Origin: Plecoglossus altivelis
Taxonomy: Eukaryota; Chordata; Actinopteri; Osmeriformes; Plecoglossidae
Direction of reading: 5' to 3'
DNA length: 64,000 nt
NCBI GenBank assembly: GCA_036571765.1
Contig: BROE01000005.1
Location: 3,165,695 to 3,229,694 of the forward strand
Part shown: positions 52,611 through 64,000 of the stretch, piece by piece
Position numbering within the stretch: the first letter of the stretch is position 1
How the letters are laid out: each line of letters starts with the position of its first letter
The notes under the pieces: generated by a model
What the model was told of the DNA's origin: nothing
The model's database searches: none
Seen by the model: only the letters and a program-made list of their open reading frames with translations
Program-made: the position numbers and the translations under genes

Positions 52611-53104
52611 GGAACATCTGTCCTTCAGAGGAGACCAGACGGCGCTACCTCGAAAACCAACACATCTACACTAACCGGCTATCTGTTTGCATTTCCATCC
52701 CAGCAAAATAAACACTTCCTGTTCCTGCTCACGTGTTGTCAGGAAGACCCGCAGAGTTCCGGAGCAGTTGCCGTGGAGATGAAGCCAAAGGTCGTTTTGC
52801 CTCTGGGTTCTATGGAATCATAAAGCTCCATGCCTTTTGACTCAGAGCAAACTTTTAATCAACGGCAGAGTGGAGGCGGGGCCGGGGTGAATGAGGTGTG
52901 TGATTGGCTGTTGGGCCGGTGGGGAAGTGTGTGGGGCAGATGAATGAGGAAGCTGAGCTCCTCCAGAGTATCTATGGGGTCAGAGGAGGTGCAGCAGAGA
53001 AAGTCTAGTGGTGAGAGATAAATCACATTCATAAGGTGTGTGTGTGTGTGTGTGTGTCTCAGTCTGGTCTGATGCGCTCGCCCTGTGCGTGGTGCTGCAT
53101 ACTG

Positions 53105-53335
53105 AGAGATTGACGAACACACACACACCCTTACAGACACACATGCTCAGACACACACGTATACACAAACATACACACAGGCTTACACAAAGGCTTACAC
53201 ACATACATGCTTATACACACACTTATACACACGCTTACACACACGCTTATGCAGACATGCATGCACACACACACACACACAGTCAAGCTTACACACAGAA
53301 ACTTACGCACACATGCACACACACACACACAGTCC
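53105..53335. repeat. CA-rich minisatellite
   Basis: ACACACGCTTACACACA and related units. Confidence 0.9.
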
Positions 53336-53491
53336 ATTCACAAATTGTCCTACCTCATTTGCCCACACACCATTCCTAGACACGACTTGACCTGTAACTG
53401 TCCTCTGCCAGTCTCGCCACAGGACGTATTTATGTCCCAGGGGCATGTTTCAATACTCTCTTCATCGACTCCCCTTTTATTTAAGGGCTGT

Positions 53492-54025
53492 TGGAACTAG
53501 ACTATTGACTAGGAGACTAGGAGAGGCATTCACAATAGACTATTGAGATGCAGGATAAGAGACTAGTGGAGGCGGTCACACTAGACTATTGAGATGCAGA
53601 ATAATAGACTAGTGGAGGCGGTCACACTAGACTATTGAGATGCAGGATAAGAGACTACAGGAGGCAGTCACACTAGACTATTGAGATGCAGGATAATAGA
53701 CTAGAGGAGGCAGTCACACTAGACTATTGAGATGCAGGATAAGAGACTAGTGGAGGCAGTCACACTAGACTATTGAGATGCAGGATAATAGACTAGAGGA
53801 GGCAGTCACGCTAGACTATTGAGACGCAGGATAAGAGACTAGTGGAGGCAGTCATACTAGACTATTGAGATGCAGGATAATAGACTAGAGGAGGCAGTCA
53901 CACTAGACTATTAACTAGGAGACTAGAGGAGGCAGTCACACTAGACTATTGACTAGGAGACCAGAGGAGGCAGTCACACTAGACTATTGACTAGGAGACC
54001 AGAGGAGGCAGTCACACTAGACTTA
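53492..54025. repeat. 46-bp minisatellite
   Basis: About 11 copies of a 46-bp unit containing CACTAGACTATTGAGATGCA, with shorter ACTAGGAGACTAGAGG variants at both ends. Confidence 0.94.
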
Positions 54026-54255
54026 TGAGATCAGTGCTCTGCTGATTGAGCCACAGCCATGGCGTCTGCTCGTTCATCCTCTCCTGTCGTAGTTCTGGAT
54101 CGAGACTCGGCCGTCGTGGGTTAACGGTGCCGTTTCTCCGTTAATGATGTCGTTTCCACGGTAATGTCCCGGCCGCGGACAGGTCAGGTGATCTGAGACG
54201 AAGCCACATCAGTCGACAGACGATGCGTGATCAACCAATCAGGTATCTGCGCTGT

Positions 54256-54261
<6 letters not shown>

Positions 54262-54309
<48 letters not shown>

Positions 54310-54580
54310 GTTTGTCCTCATCTGTCTGGCCCAGCAGGTTGTCCTGTGACATCACTGCCTGACGACAACCAATCAGCTTCTGTCTCTGAGGGAGGGTTTG
54401 TTTCTATAATAGACAGTGTTTATAGTGTGTGTGTGTGCGTGTGTGTGTGTGTGTGTGCGCCTGTGTGTGTGTGTGCGTGCGCCTGTGTGTGGAGGTCTCG
54501 TTTTCGTGTCTTGTGTGGGTCTCATTTGGGTGTGTGTGTGTGTGTGTGTGTGTTTGTGTGTGTGTGTGAGTTCATTTCTG
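54262..54580. repeat. (GT)n microsatellites
   Basis: GT runs at 54262-54308, 54425-54490 and 54532-54570. The interval 54600-55050 is unique with no gene seen. Confidence 0.92.
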
Positions 54581-55054
54581 TCAGTGTTTATTCAACTGAG
54601 TCACTTATTCAAATGCAGATCTGGTTATGGAAAACTACCAAGTAATGCACCTGTTCTCCCCGCAAGGCTTTTTGGGCGTCGTTCTGTCAGTAACAGGACC
54701 TGCTCGCCTCACCAAAGCATCCACACGTCGCTGCTTTGCCTGTCAGTCATCTCATGAAGAGCTCTAAGCATTGATCCTGGAGCTGGAAATATAATAGCAT
54801 CCAGTATCTTTCTTTCTCTTTTGCACATGTTGTCAAAAGGACCTTAAAAGGGAGACAGGGGTGTAATAACAGCCTGTATCTCACTGCCTGAGAGAAGGAT
54901 GAGGGCTGGTTTCATCGCCTGGGGATAGGGACAAACACTCTGCTTTAAGCTGGAACACTGAAAACCAGTTTCGCCCTCAGGCCCTAGCCTACGTTAGCGT
55001 AGCTGTATTCAGCCTTACCTATCTTTCTCTAATGTAACCTTACCTGACCTGTTC

Positions 55055-55620
55055 TGACTTACTTTAGCCTAGCCTTTTGCAACATACCCTAGCCTAGCTT
55101 AACCTTCTGTATCCTAGCCTAGCCTTCTGTAACCAAGCCTAGCTATTTATGACCTAGCTTATTTTAGCCTTCTGTAACTTACCCTAGTCTTCTTTTACCT
55201 AGCATACATGAGCCGTGCTTAACCTTCTATAACCTAGCCTAGTCTTCTGTAACCCATCTTAGCCTTCTATAACCTAGCCTATGTTAGCCTTCTGTAACCT
55301 AGCCTAGCCTTCTATAACCTAGCCTAGCCTTCTGTAACCTAGCCTAGCCTTTTCTATCGTGGCCTAGCTGTCCATGACCTAGTCTACTTTAGCCTTCTGT
55401 AACCTAGCCTAGCTTAGCCTTCTCTAACCTATCTTAGCTTAGCCTTCTGTAATGTAGCCTAGCTTATAGCCTTCTGTCACCTAATTTAGCCTTCTGTCAC
55501 CTAGCCTATCTTAGCCTTCTCTAATCGATTTTATTTTAGCCTTCTGTAACCTAGCCTAGCTTAGCCTTCTCTAATCTATTTTATTTTAGCCTTCTGTAAC
55601 CTAGCCTAGCTTAGCCTCAC
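55055..55620. repeat. About 20-bp minisatellite (CTAGCCTTCTGTAACCTAGC)
   Basis: About 27 diverged copies of TTCTGTAACCTAGCCTAGCC. An old array, judging by its divergence. Confidence 0.92.
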
Positions 55621-55886
55621 CAGGAGAGTGAACAGGATGTTGGGAATATACTGGAAGCTGAAACCTGATCATTAGACATAAGAGTTGCAGAGGGGTGCAT
55701 ATGTTACTGAAGCCCTGCTGACCTCCATCATGTAGTCATCATATAGCATCTTACACCTCTGCCTTGCCATTGGTTTCTCTGTCTCTCCTTCTCCCCCTTC
55801 TCCTCATCCATATCTCTATCTGTATCTCTGTCTAAATCTATCTCTTTATGTCTGTCCGTTCTCCATCCATTCTCTTTACGTCTGTT

Positions 55887-55889
<3 letters not shown>

Positions 55890-55929
<40 letters not shown>

Positions 55930-56182
55930 CATGTCTTGCACTCACACGCTGCACAATGCTATAGTCTTTTTTCATCCTAGATGCTGGTTCTAAGTTTTAT
56001 CCTCCTCTCACCCCATCTCTATCTCCCTCCCTCCATTCCTTTTTCACCTCTTCTCTCTCTCCTCCCTCTCTCTTTCCCTCTCCCACTGTCTTTCTCCCCT
56101 CGCCACATCTCTCTCTCCCATCTCCTCCCTCTCTCTTTCTCCCCTCTCCACATCTCTCTCTCCCCTCTCTCCCTCTCTCCCA
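55890..56182. repeat. (CA)n and CT-rich tract
   Basis: CA at 55897-55925, then CTCCCTCTCTCT units with CCACATCTCTCT at 56020-56182. Confidence 0.9.
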
Positions 56183-56317
56183 CAGGTTGAGCAGTGATAG
56201 GAATGGCCTTTAGACTTGGTGACAGGCGAGTGTTCTGTGGCTGTTTTGCAGCAACAGAGAGCAGAGTGATGAGAGACTAAGAAGGGGTGGTGAGGGGGGG
56301 GGCGCAGGGACACACAC

Positions 56318-56376
56318 GGACGCACACACACACACACACACACACGCTCGCGCGCGCGCGCACACACACACACGGG
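56318..56376. repeat. (CA)n(CG)n(CA)n Z-DNA-type tract
   Basis: CACACACGCTCGCGCGCGCG followed by CACACACACACACG: alternating purine-pyrimidine with a pure CG core. Confidence 0.9.
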
Positions 56377-56599
56377 GACACACACCTCCTCTACTAGCCT
56401 CATACCGCTCCTCCCATTCTACTCTACCCAGCCTCTGGAGCAGATGCAATGCTGTTACCAAGCAGACACTCACTCAGACAGGCTAAAATCCTACAGCAAT
56501 CATGGAGAGGTGGCGGAGGAGATGAAGTGTGTGTTGGGAGGGTGGAAGAGGTGTGTGTGTTTGGAGGGTGAAGGAGAGGTGTGTGTGTGTGTTTGTGCA

Positions 56600-56638
56600 G
56601 TCACACACTCGCGCGCGTGAGTGTGTGACTGCATAGGA
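56600..56638. repeat. Palindrome with CG core
   Basis: TGCAGTCACACACT and its exact complement AGTGTGTGACTGCA flank CGCGCGCGTG. It can form a 14-bp stem. Confidence 0.85.
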
Positions 56639-56727
56639 GTATAAAGCACCATTCATAACAGTGAGAGACCAACTACATGGCTTGAAGGTGTTGTACGTGA
56701 GCTGGCAGGGAGATGGCTGTTGATAGA

Positions 56728-56786
56728 TCTGTCTGTCTGTCCATCCGTCTATCTGTCCATCTGTCTGTCTGTCCATCTGTCTGTGG
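56728..56786. repeat. (CTGT/CCAT)n microsatellite
   Basis: CTGTCTGTCCATCCGTCTAT units. Confidence 0.88.
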
Positions 56787-57124
56787 GCACCCCTTTTCTG
56801 GATCAGTCTTGAGGAGGGTCATGGGTCAGGTCTAAGCTGAGGCTGTCCTAGGGTCACATGCTGTCAGCAGTCTGGATTAGCTCCTTAGGATAGTACACTG
56901 CCGTTCTGCTGCGATGATAAAGTATAGGAGCAATCTAGCCAACGCACATTTATACACTCATCTGCTCACATACACATGTACACACACACAGTCGTGTACA
57001 CACCTCTGTGGGTGTGTGTGTGTGCTTGTAAGAATGAATGTGTACATGTGTTAATGTGTGAGTGACACACGCTCATACACACATACACAGTCCCAGCATG
57101 ACTCAGGTGTGTGACGTAGGGAAT

Positions 57125-57478
57125 CGGAGGGGAGAAAGGGGAGGGAGGAGAGGAGAGGAGAGGAAAGGAAAGGAGGGGGGAGAAAGGGAGGTAGGAGAGT
57201 ATGGGGTAGGGAGGGAGGAGAGGAGGAGGGAATGAGGGAGGGAAGGAGAGGAGGAGGAGGGGAGAAAGGGAAGGAGGGGAGGGAGAAAGAGAAGGAGGGG
57301 ATGGAGGATGGAGAGGAAGGGAAGGAGAGGAGGAGAGGAGGGGAGGGAGAAAGGGAAGGAGGGGATGGAGGATGGGGAGGAAGGGAAGGAGAGGAGGAGA
57401 GGAGGGGGGAGAAGGGAGGAAGGAGAGGAGAGGAGGGGGGAGAAAGGAGGGAGGAGAGAGGGAGGGAGGATCTATCTG
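57125..57478. repeat. Polypurine tract
   Basis: GGAGGGGAGAAAGGG units with a 100-bp repeat (GGGATGGAGGATGG at 57298 and 57362). Confidence 0.9.
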
Positions 57479-57837
57479 GCCCTCAGTGCTGCCACGGTCA
57501 GAGCCCTGGCCTCATAACTCCTTTGGGGCCGTCGCAGACAAATGATTTATGGGAAGTCTAGTTCTCAGAGGGCCAAGGTAGACGGCCATTGTCTGAGAGG
57601 GTTTTTAACTGTGAGCTAGACCCGCCTGGGGGTGGAGAGGTAATTCTGAAGTGAAGGAATGAGTTTCTGCTCTAGGTTCCTATCCATCAACGTTCACGCT
57701 CTGACACTGTGTTAAAACTGCATGGGCTGGAGAAAAGGATTTCACCATCACGCACAAATTCATTTTACTCTGAGACGAGCGAACTGGAGTTGTCCAGGAT
57801 ACTCTGGAATGTTCCCCAAGGGTGCGAGCAAGGAGGG

Positions 57838-57930
57838 AGAGGGGGAGACGGGGAGAGAGAGACGGGGAGAGAGAGACGGGGAGAGAGAGACGGGGAGAGA
57901 GAGACTGAGAGAGACGGGGAGAGAGAGACT

Positions 57931-57962
<32 letters not shown>

Positions 57963-58440
57963 GACAGACAGACAGAGAGACAGAGAGACAGAGAGAGACA
58001 GACAGACAGACAGAGAGACAGACAGACAGAGAGAGACAGACAGACAGACAGAGAGAGACAGAGAGAGTGTTTATGACAGCTGTGCACTCACTCAGGTGGG
58101 CCAAGCTGGCAGATGGCAGGAGGTGGCTGTGTTTATGTGTGTCTGTGTGTGTCTGTGTGTGTCTGTGTGTGTGTGTGTGTGTACGTGAGTGTCTGTATGT
58201 GAGTATGTATGCGAGTGTCTGTATGTGAGTGTGTATGCGAGTGTCTTTGTGAGTGTCTGTGTTTGCGTGTGTGTGGTATGCCTCGTGTGAGCCTGTTTGT
58301 TACCCGTGTGGACCTGTGTGTGTGTGTGTGTGTCTATATATGTGTGTGTGTGTGTGTGTGTCTGTATGTGTGTGTGTGTGTCTGTGTGTGTGTGTCTGTA
58401 TGTGTGTGTGTGTGTGTGTGTGTCTGTATGTGTGTGCATA
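57838..58440. repeat. (GA)n/(GACA)n then (GT)n
   Basis: GAGAGAGACGGG units, then GACA tetranucleotides to 58070, and a GT-rich array with TCTGTATGTG units at 58135-58440. Confidence 0.93.
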
Positions 58441-58699
58441 CACGTGTTCTGGTTGCCCGGTGTCCTGGTCTCTCCGGGAGAGAGCTTGAGATGAGGTGTG
58501 TGTGTGTGTGTGTGAGTGCCCCCGTAGTGTCTCTGGCAGAGCGCTGGAGGGGGGGGGCTGGAGGGGGGCTGTGCTGTCATCGACCCCCCCCACGCAGGAG
58601 AGCTCTCCGACTCAGAGTTATGAATGACAATGAGGCCCGCATCAATAAGGATTCTGGATCTGATTAGGGGTGTGGCCTCAACCACTTGTGCTTTTCTTT

Positions 58700-59335
58700 C
58701 TCACTCCCTCTCTCTCTCCCCTCCTCTTTCCCTCCCTCCCTCCCTCCCTCCCTCCCTCCCTCCCTCTCTCTCTCTCTTTCTCTCCTTCTCCCTCTGTCTC
58801 CCCTCCTCTTGCTCTCTATTTCTCTCCTCCTCTGTCTCTCTCCCCTCCACCCTCTTTCTCTCCTCCTCCCTCTCTCTCCCTCCCCTCCTCTCCCTCTCTC
58901 TCCTCTTCACTTACGTGCTAAATTGATCATTCATCCTGGTTATATTTTCTTACTGTTGTGCTGAGGACTTTCACTCAATTCATTGTTCCCTCTCTCCCTC
59001 CTTCCCCTCTCCCTCCTCCTCTCTCCCTCCTTCCCCTCTCACTTCTGTAATTTGCCTTTTTCATTTGTCCTTCCTTACACTTCTCTCTCACTCTCATCCT
59101 CTCCCTCTCTGTCTCATCCTCTCCCTCTCTGTCTCATCCTCTCCCACTCTCTCATACTCTCCCTCTCTCTCATCCTCTCTCTCTCATCCTCTCCCTCTCT
59201 CTCTCATCCTCTCCCTCTCTGTCTCATCCTCTCCCTCTCTCTCATCCTCTCCCTCTCTCTCATACTCTCCCTCTCTCTCATCCTCTCTCTCATCCTTTCT
59301 CTCTTTCTCTCTCAAGACTCTCTCGCCCACTCACA
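58700..59335. repeat. CT-rich tracts
   Basis: CCCT and CT runs at 58700-58905. A (TCATCCTCTCCCTCTCTC)n minisatellite at 59090-59310. Unique DNA at 58906-58988. Confidence 0.9.
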
Positions 59336-59599
59336 CCCCCTCTCGTTCACAGTTCTTTCTTCACTTTCTCTTTCGTGAAAACAAGCTTTTTTTCATTGAT
59401 CTTTTCATCCCCCTTTCAAACACTTCTCCGTAGCGCTCCCTCCCTCCCTCTTTTCATCTCCATCCCTCTCTCTTTATCTCTCTGTCATCCTGTCTGATTC
59501 GATACCGGAGGGTGCTGACAATTCCAGTCTTTTTCATCAGTATCTGACATGCTGCTAGTCTGGGCTCTGTCATTCACGGAAATAAGCAGGAGAGAGAAG

Positions 59600-59618
59600 G
59601 ACAGGCAGGCAGGCAGGC

Positions 59619-59675
<57 letters not shown>

Positions 59676-59830
59676 GGCAGGCAGGCAGGCAGGCAGGCAG
59701 ACAGAGGCAGGCAGACAGAGGCAGGCAGACAGAGGCAGACAGACAGACAGACAGACAGGCAGGCAGTCAGGCACAGACAGACAGGCAGACAGACAGACAG
59801 ACAGACAGACACAGGCAGACAGACAGAGGG
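59600..59830. repeat. (ACAG/GCAG)n microsatellite
   Basis: Same tetranucleotide family as 26162-26345 and the complement of 38808-39252. The following 59831-60399 is unique and likely the promoter or upstream intron of the nesprin-like gene. Confidence 0.93.
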
Positions 59831-60399
59831 ACCATGTTGACATGACCAAACCTCTGTATCAGATGCTGTTATCTAAAGCCAGTTCATACCCATGGCAGGG
59901 CTGTGCTCCAAGGGCTTGTGAAGGCTTGAAAAAATGCTTACAAATGTTCCACCTCACCGTGCCTAAAACAGCTGTGAACTAATCGCCTTCACTCTCAGTT
60001 CCATGGATCCAGTGTTTCTGTGGCCTCAGACATGTGAACGGCTGGAAACGGATGGTCTTTTACAGCGACCACAGCCACAAGTGTAGAATCGCTGAGTCAC
60101 TCGCTGGTTTGTTACAGAGGATTGTTTAGATGACCCAGAGACCACCGCTGGGAATCCATCTCTCCACTCGATATGTGGTGACATTCACTTTAGATCTTAT
60201 TGGAAAGGTTTTAAAGGCACACAGTAAGCCGGGCCTCTGTACTTGAGGAATGGGGAAAAAAACTCTGAAATTCTCCAGTAAAACTACTCAATAACCTCAA
60301 CCCCTCATTTCTCAAACCCAGGTGTTCTGACTCCGCCCCCTTACACAGGTAGATCCCAGGTGATGCCCGGGGAGGCTCCACCCTCTCCTGCTCATTGCC

Positions 60400-61942
60400 A
60401 TGGAGAGGGCCCCGCCTCCTGCCGCCACAGGAAGTGACACGGAGTGGGAAGAGGAAGAGGAGGAGTTGATGAGAGCCCTGGGTCTGGAGCTGCTCCTGGA
60501 GCCCTCGGAGCCGCCAGTTTCCTCCTCCCACAGCCCAGCACCACTGGGGAAGACTGAGGAGCAGTCAGGGGGGTTTCAGCTGAGAGCCTGGAGCCAAAAT
60601 GGCTGTCCAGCTGTGGAGGGCTTTGGCCAGTGAGTGTGTGTAGTGATGTTTAGCGTGATCTGGCACACTTGTGTCAAACCAAAGCATGATGGAGAGGATG
60701 ACTCTTGATTATCTCACTTCATTTGCATTTTTGTGTAGTATCTGACGTCTGATAAAAGACAAGTAAAAAAGTCTGTCTGTCTGTCTGTCTGTTTGCTTGC
60801 CTGTCTGTCTGCCTCCCTGCCTGCCTGCCTGCCTGTCTGTTTGCTTGCCTGTCTGTCTGCCTGTCTTGCGGAGGTTGGAGAGGAGATGGCATCTCTGGCA
60901 CGAGTTCATGAAGGAACACTCCAACCTAATCGACTGGCTCCGATTGGCCGAAAGGACAGCCGCCTCCCCTAACTCCGCCCAGATTCTCCACGTCGCTGCC
61001 AAGCAGGAACTGAGGAAGTTTGAGGTGCGAAGCGTGTGTTCACCTGTTTACAATGTTTAGTCATACCATGCCAACAGACAGGACGTTGTCATCGCTGTGT
61101 GATGTCATCTCCTCACTCGAAGAGAACGTTGTTGCTGTGTGATGTCATCTCCTCACTCGAAGAGAACGTTGTTGCTGCGTGATGTCATCTGCAGTGTTCC
61201 GACTGGCAGAGACCAGCCGGAACTCTCCTCAAGAACTCTGGTTCTGTGTCCTTCTAGAACCTTCTGAGGGAGACACGAGCCCGCCATGTCCAGCTGGACA
61301 CCCTGGCAAGATGGAACCGAACCTTGGTGGGCCTCTTCCAGGGCGCCATGCGCACGCAGACGGGCGCCATGGTGAGGGAGTGCAGGCAGCGCTGGGACCG
61401 TCTCCACGCCAACATAGAGGCGGTCTGTCATCGCCTGAAGGTATGGCAGAGCTGTATGCTGGACTTGGATGTCTTTTCAGTTGTTCCTTCCCTTCACCTC
61501 CATCTACAACCCTCCACGCTCAAATTGGACAAAATGCTTATTCTCTCCCCCCTCTTCTCCTCCCTCTTGTCCCCGCTCCCTCCTCACCCCCCTCTCCTCC
61601 TCCCTCTTCTCCTCCCTCCCTCTTCTCCCCCTCCTTCTCCTCCCTCCCTCTTCTCCTCCCTCCCTCTTCTCCTCCCTCCCTCCCTCTTCTCCCCCTCCCT
61701 CTTCTCCTCCCTCCTCTCCCCCCTCTTCTCCTCCCTCCCTCCCTCCCTCCCTCCCTCTTCTCCTCCCTCCTCTCCCCCCTGACTCCCCCTCCAGCACCGC
61801 GTGTCCCTGAGGGAACAGTTTGAGTGTGGCCGGGAGGAGGTGATGGTGTGGCTGGCTGAGATGGACCTGAGGCTGGCAGAGGTGGAGAGTCTGACAGGGA
61901 GGAGCAGCTGTGACAAGATGAAGGAGCTGCAGGTTTGTGTGT

Positions 61943-61984
<42 letters not shown>

Positions 61985-62253
61985 ACGCATGCAGGTTCAT
62001 GTTTATGTGTGTGTGTGTGTGCGTGCGTGTGTGTGCGTGTATGTTCATGTGAGTGTGTGTGTGTGTCTGCTTGTGTGTGTGTGTGTCTGCTTGTGTGTGT
62101 GTATGTTCATGTGTGTGTATGTGTGTGTGTCTTCTTGTGTGTGTGTGTGTATGTTCATGTATGTGTGTGTGTCTGCTTATGTGTGTGTGTTCATGTGTGT
62201 GTGTTCATGTGTGTGTGTGTGTGTTCATGTGTGTGTTCATGTGTGTCTGTGTT

Positions 62254-62284
<31 letters not shown>

Positions 62285-63865
62285 CAGCAGACCTTCCAGG
62301 TGGTGGTGGTTGAGAACGCGAGCCGTGTGAACGAGCTCCTGGACAGCGGCGAGGCCCTGATGCAGCGCAGCCAACCAGAGGACACGGAGGACATAGAGGC
62401 GGAGCTAGAGGAGGTGGTCCTGTTCTGCGACCGCGTGTTTGAAGGGGCGGGTCGTCTACATACGCGCCTGCTCAGCATGAGGCTGGTAGGAACCATCCAT
62501 CCACCTATCCATCAATCAGCCTCCTCTGCAACAACACAACAGACAGGCAATAAGCTATTTTTGGGCCTGAGGATTAATAGCTGCCTGTTGTGTTTCACCC
62601 CCCTTTTCTCCTCCCCTCTTCTCCTCCTCCCTCTTCTCTCTCTCCCTCTCCTCTTTTCCTTCCTTCTCCTCTCCTCTTCTCCTCTTCCTCCATCCTGCTC
62701 TTCCCTCTTCTCCTCTCCCTTCTCCTCTCCTCTCCTCCTCTTCTCCCTCCCTTCTCCCTCCTCTTCCTTCTTCTCTTCTCTTCTCCCTCTCTCTTCTCCT
62801 CTCCGCTCCTCTTCTCCTCTTCTCCCTTCCTCCCCTTTCTTCCTCTCTCCTCCTCTCTCCTCTCCTCTTGCTCCATCTCCTCTTCTCATTCTCTTCTCCT
62901 CTTCTCTCTCCTCCTCCTCTCCCTCCTCTTCTCCTCTTCTCCTCTCCTCTTCTCCTCTCCTCTCCTCTCCTCTTCTCCTCTCCGTCTCCTCCTCTTCCTC
63001 TCCTCTTCTCCTCTCCCTCTTCTCCTCCTCCACTCGGCCTCTTCTGTTTACTCTCCTTCCCCCCTTCGCACCTGTCGCCTTACCTTCCTCTCCTCCTCAT
63101 CTCCTTCATTTCCTTGTCTCCTCCTCCCTCGTTTCTCTCTGCTCTCCTCCCTCTATCTCTCCTCCTTCTCCATTCATCTTCTTACCTCCTTCTCTCTCCT
63201 CTCCTCTTTCCTCTCCTCCTCCCCTCTCTTCTCTCTCCTCCTTCTCCTCCTCTCCGTCCCTCTCCTCCTCACTCCTCTTCTCTCCTAGAGGTACTGGAAG
63301 ATGACTGGGTGTTGATCCCAGCTCCAGACTCTGGCTGTCCTTCAGAAGCCCTGCAGGAGGAGGAGTCCAGCCCCCCCATGGTCCCCCATGACCACCCTGG
63401 CCCCCACCACTCCAGTCCCCCCTTAGACCCTCCTGACCTCCACCATCTCAGCCCCCCCCATGATCCCCCTGGCCTCCACCGTCTCAGCCCCCACCTCTCC
63501 AGTCCCCACCAGGACCCCCCTGGCCCCCACCTTCTCAGCCCCCCCTTGAACCCCCCTGGCCCCCACCTCTCCAGTCCCCACCAGGACCCCCCTGGCCCCC
63601 ACCACTTAGCCCCCTTGGACCCCCCTGGCCCCCACCATCTCAGCCCCCCCTCGAAACCCCCTGCCCCCACCTTCTCCAGTCCCACCAGACCCCCCTGGCC
63701 CCCACCATCTCAGCCCCCCCTTGAACCCCCCTGACCCCCACCACTCCAGCCCCCCCTCGCTCTCCACCTTGGACCACCAGGTCCTCGAGTGGGATCCATC
63801 TGTTGACATCGGTCACTCCATCACCCCTGACGACACAGACTCCTCCTACTTCAGTGCTGACCCAG
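60400..63865 (+). CDS. Nesprin-like (SYNE family) spectrin-repeat gene, partial
   Basis: Nesprins anchor nuclei to the cytoskeleton through a C-terminal KASH domain in the outer nuclear membrane. Exons: 60400-60629, 60874-61024, 61258-61440, 61795-61932, 62291-62485, 63291-63865. Frames and phases agree except inside the last. The N-terminal exon is acidic (EWEEEEEELMRALGLEL). Spectrin-repeat landmarks: LWHEFMKEHSNLIDWLRLAE, RTAASPNSAQILHVAAKQEL, RQRWDRLHANIEAVCHRLK, VWLAEMDLRLAEVE and LLDSGEALMQRSQPED. These align with the last repeats of SYNE1/SYNE2. The last exon has VLEWDPSVDIGHS and SSYFSADP, like the linker of nesprin-1, -2 and -4. The ATG at 60400 may start a short nesprin (nesprin-4-like), or the exon may be internal. 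The KASH domain is beyond the window. Confidence 0.8.
60770..60866. repeat. (CTGT/CTGC)n microsatellite at a splice acceptor
   Basis: The array runs to within 10 bp of the nesprin exon at 60874 and serves as its pyrimidine tract. Confidence 0.9.
61095..61192. repeat. 40-bp tandem repeat, 2.5 copies
   Basis: GTGATGTCATCTCCTCACTC and GAAGAGAACGTTGTTGCT recur at 40-bp spacing in the nesprin intron. Confidence 0.88.
61540..61790. repeat. CT-rich tract (TCTTCTCCTCCCTCCC)
   Basis: Polypyrimidine array directly before the acceptor of the exon at 61795. Confidence 0.92.
61935..62287. repeat. (GT)n with TTCATGTGTG units
   Basis: The whole nesprin intron between 61932 and 62291 is a GT microsatellite or minisatellite. 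Confidence 0.93.
62598..63286. repeat. CT-rich tract (CTCCTCTCCTCTTCTC)
   Basis: About 690 bp of polypyrimidine forming most of the intron before the exon at 63291. Confidence 0.93.
63370..63765 (+). repeat. Proline/histidine-rich coding VNTR in the nesprin exon
   Basis: Units of 30-36 bp (CCCCCCTGGCCCCCACCATC with CTCAGCCCC) encode DPPGPHHLSPPL-type repeats. Canonical reading is in one frame up to about 63655 and in another from about 63692. Confidence 0.85.
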
Positions 63866-64000
63866 GTAGGTGCTGATGATGATGAGGGGAGAATTCCATC
63901 AGCGAATCGTCGATGCCGATCGATCAGTACGCTGTTATCAGCCTGTTGATCGATCGATACGCTTTTATCAGCCTGTCGATCGATTGATATCAGCCTGTTA

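Noticed and set aside
54026..54062. tRNA-like box on the minus strand (GTGGCTCAATCAGCAGAGCA)
   Set aside because: It resembles an A box, but no cloverleaf could be completed; at best a SINE head.

Overview
This is a vertebrate genomic window, most probably from a teleost (ray-finned) fish. The evidence is four intron-containing vertebrate genes with GT/AG splice signals, fish-type non-LTR retrotransposon tails, hAT-type MITEs, and a homeobox gene of the fish dharma/goosecoid-like type. I cannot name the species. There is no prokaryotic content. An unusually large share of the window, I estimate over a third, is simple-sequence DNA and minisatellites. Most long open reading frames are by-products of those repeats.

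Layout. (1) 1091-28629, minus strand: megf6, coding an EMI domain, EGF and calcium-binding EGF domains, an acidic linker and laminin-type EGF domains. Twenty-one exons were found by reading splice sites and cysteine spacing. Exon 1 (signal peptide) was not found, and the 3' part of the gene lies beyond base 1. The introns are packed with minisatellites, a 1 kb polypurine tract and a LINE relic that itself carries a 1 kb CpG-rich 15-bp VNTR. (2) 30984-34024, plus strand: mff, the mitochondrial fission factor, a complete 310-residue reading frame in seven coding exons. A hAT MITE with a perfect 8-bp target-site duplication sits in its last intron. (3) 35748-36625, minus strand: a three-exon K50 homeobox gene with an N-terminal eh1-like motif, best matched to dharma (bozozok), with a TATA box and TCF/LEF-like sites upstream. 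(4) About 36.8-60.4 kb: a gene-poor repeat landscape with a 643-base assembly gap at 50108-50750. (5) 60400-63865, plus strand: the 5' or middle part of a nesprin-like (SYNE family) spectrin-repeat gene that runs off the right end.

The genes are not a pathway. megf6 and mff are head to head across about 2.4 kb, and mff and the homeobox gene are convergent. The points most worth checking are a megf6 EGF exon that is 1 nt too long and has lost cysteines, an identical tandem copy of another megf6 EGF exon, a frame break in a proline-rich VNTR of the nesprin exon, and minisatellites that appear to have grown inside retrotransposon remnants.
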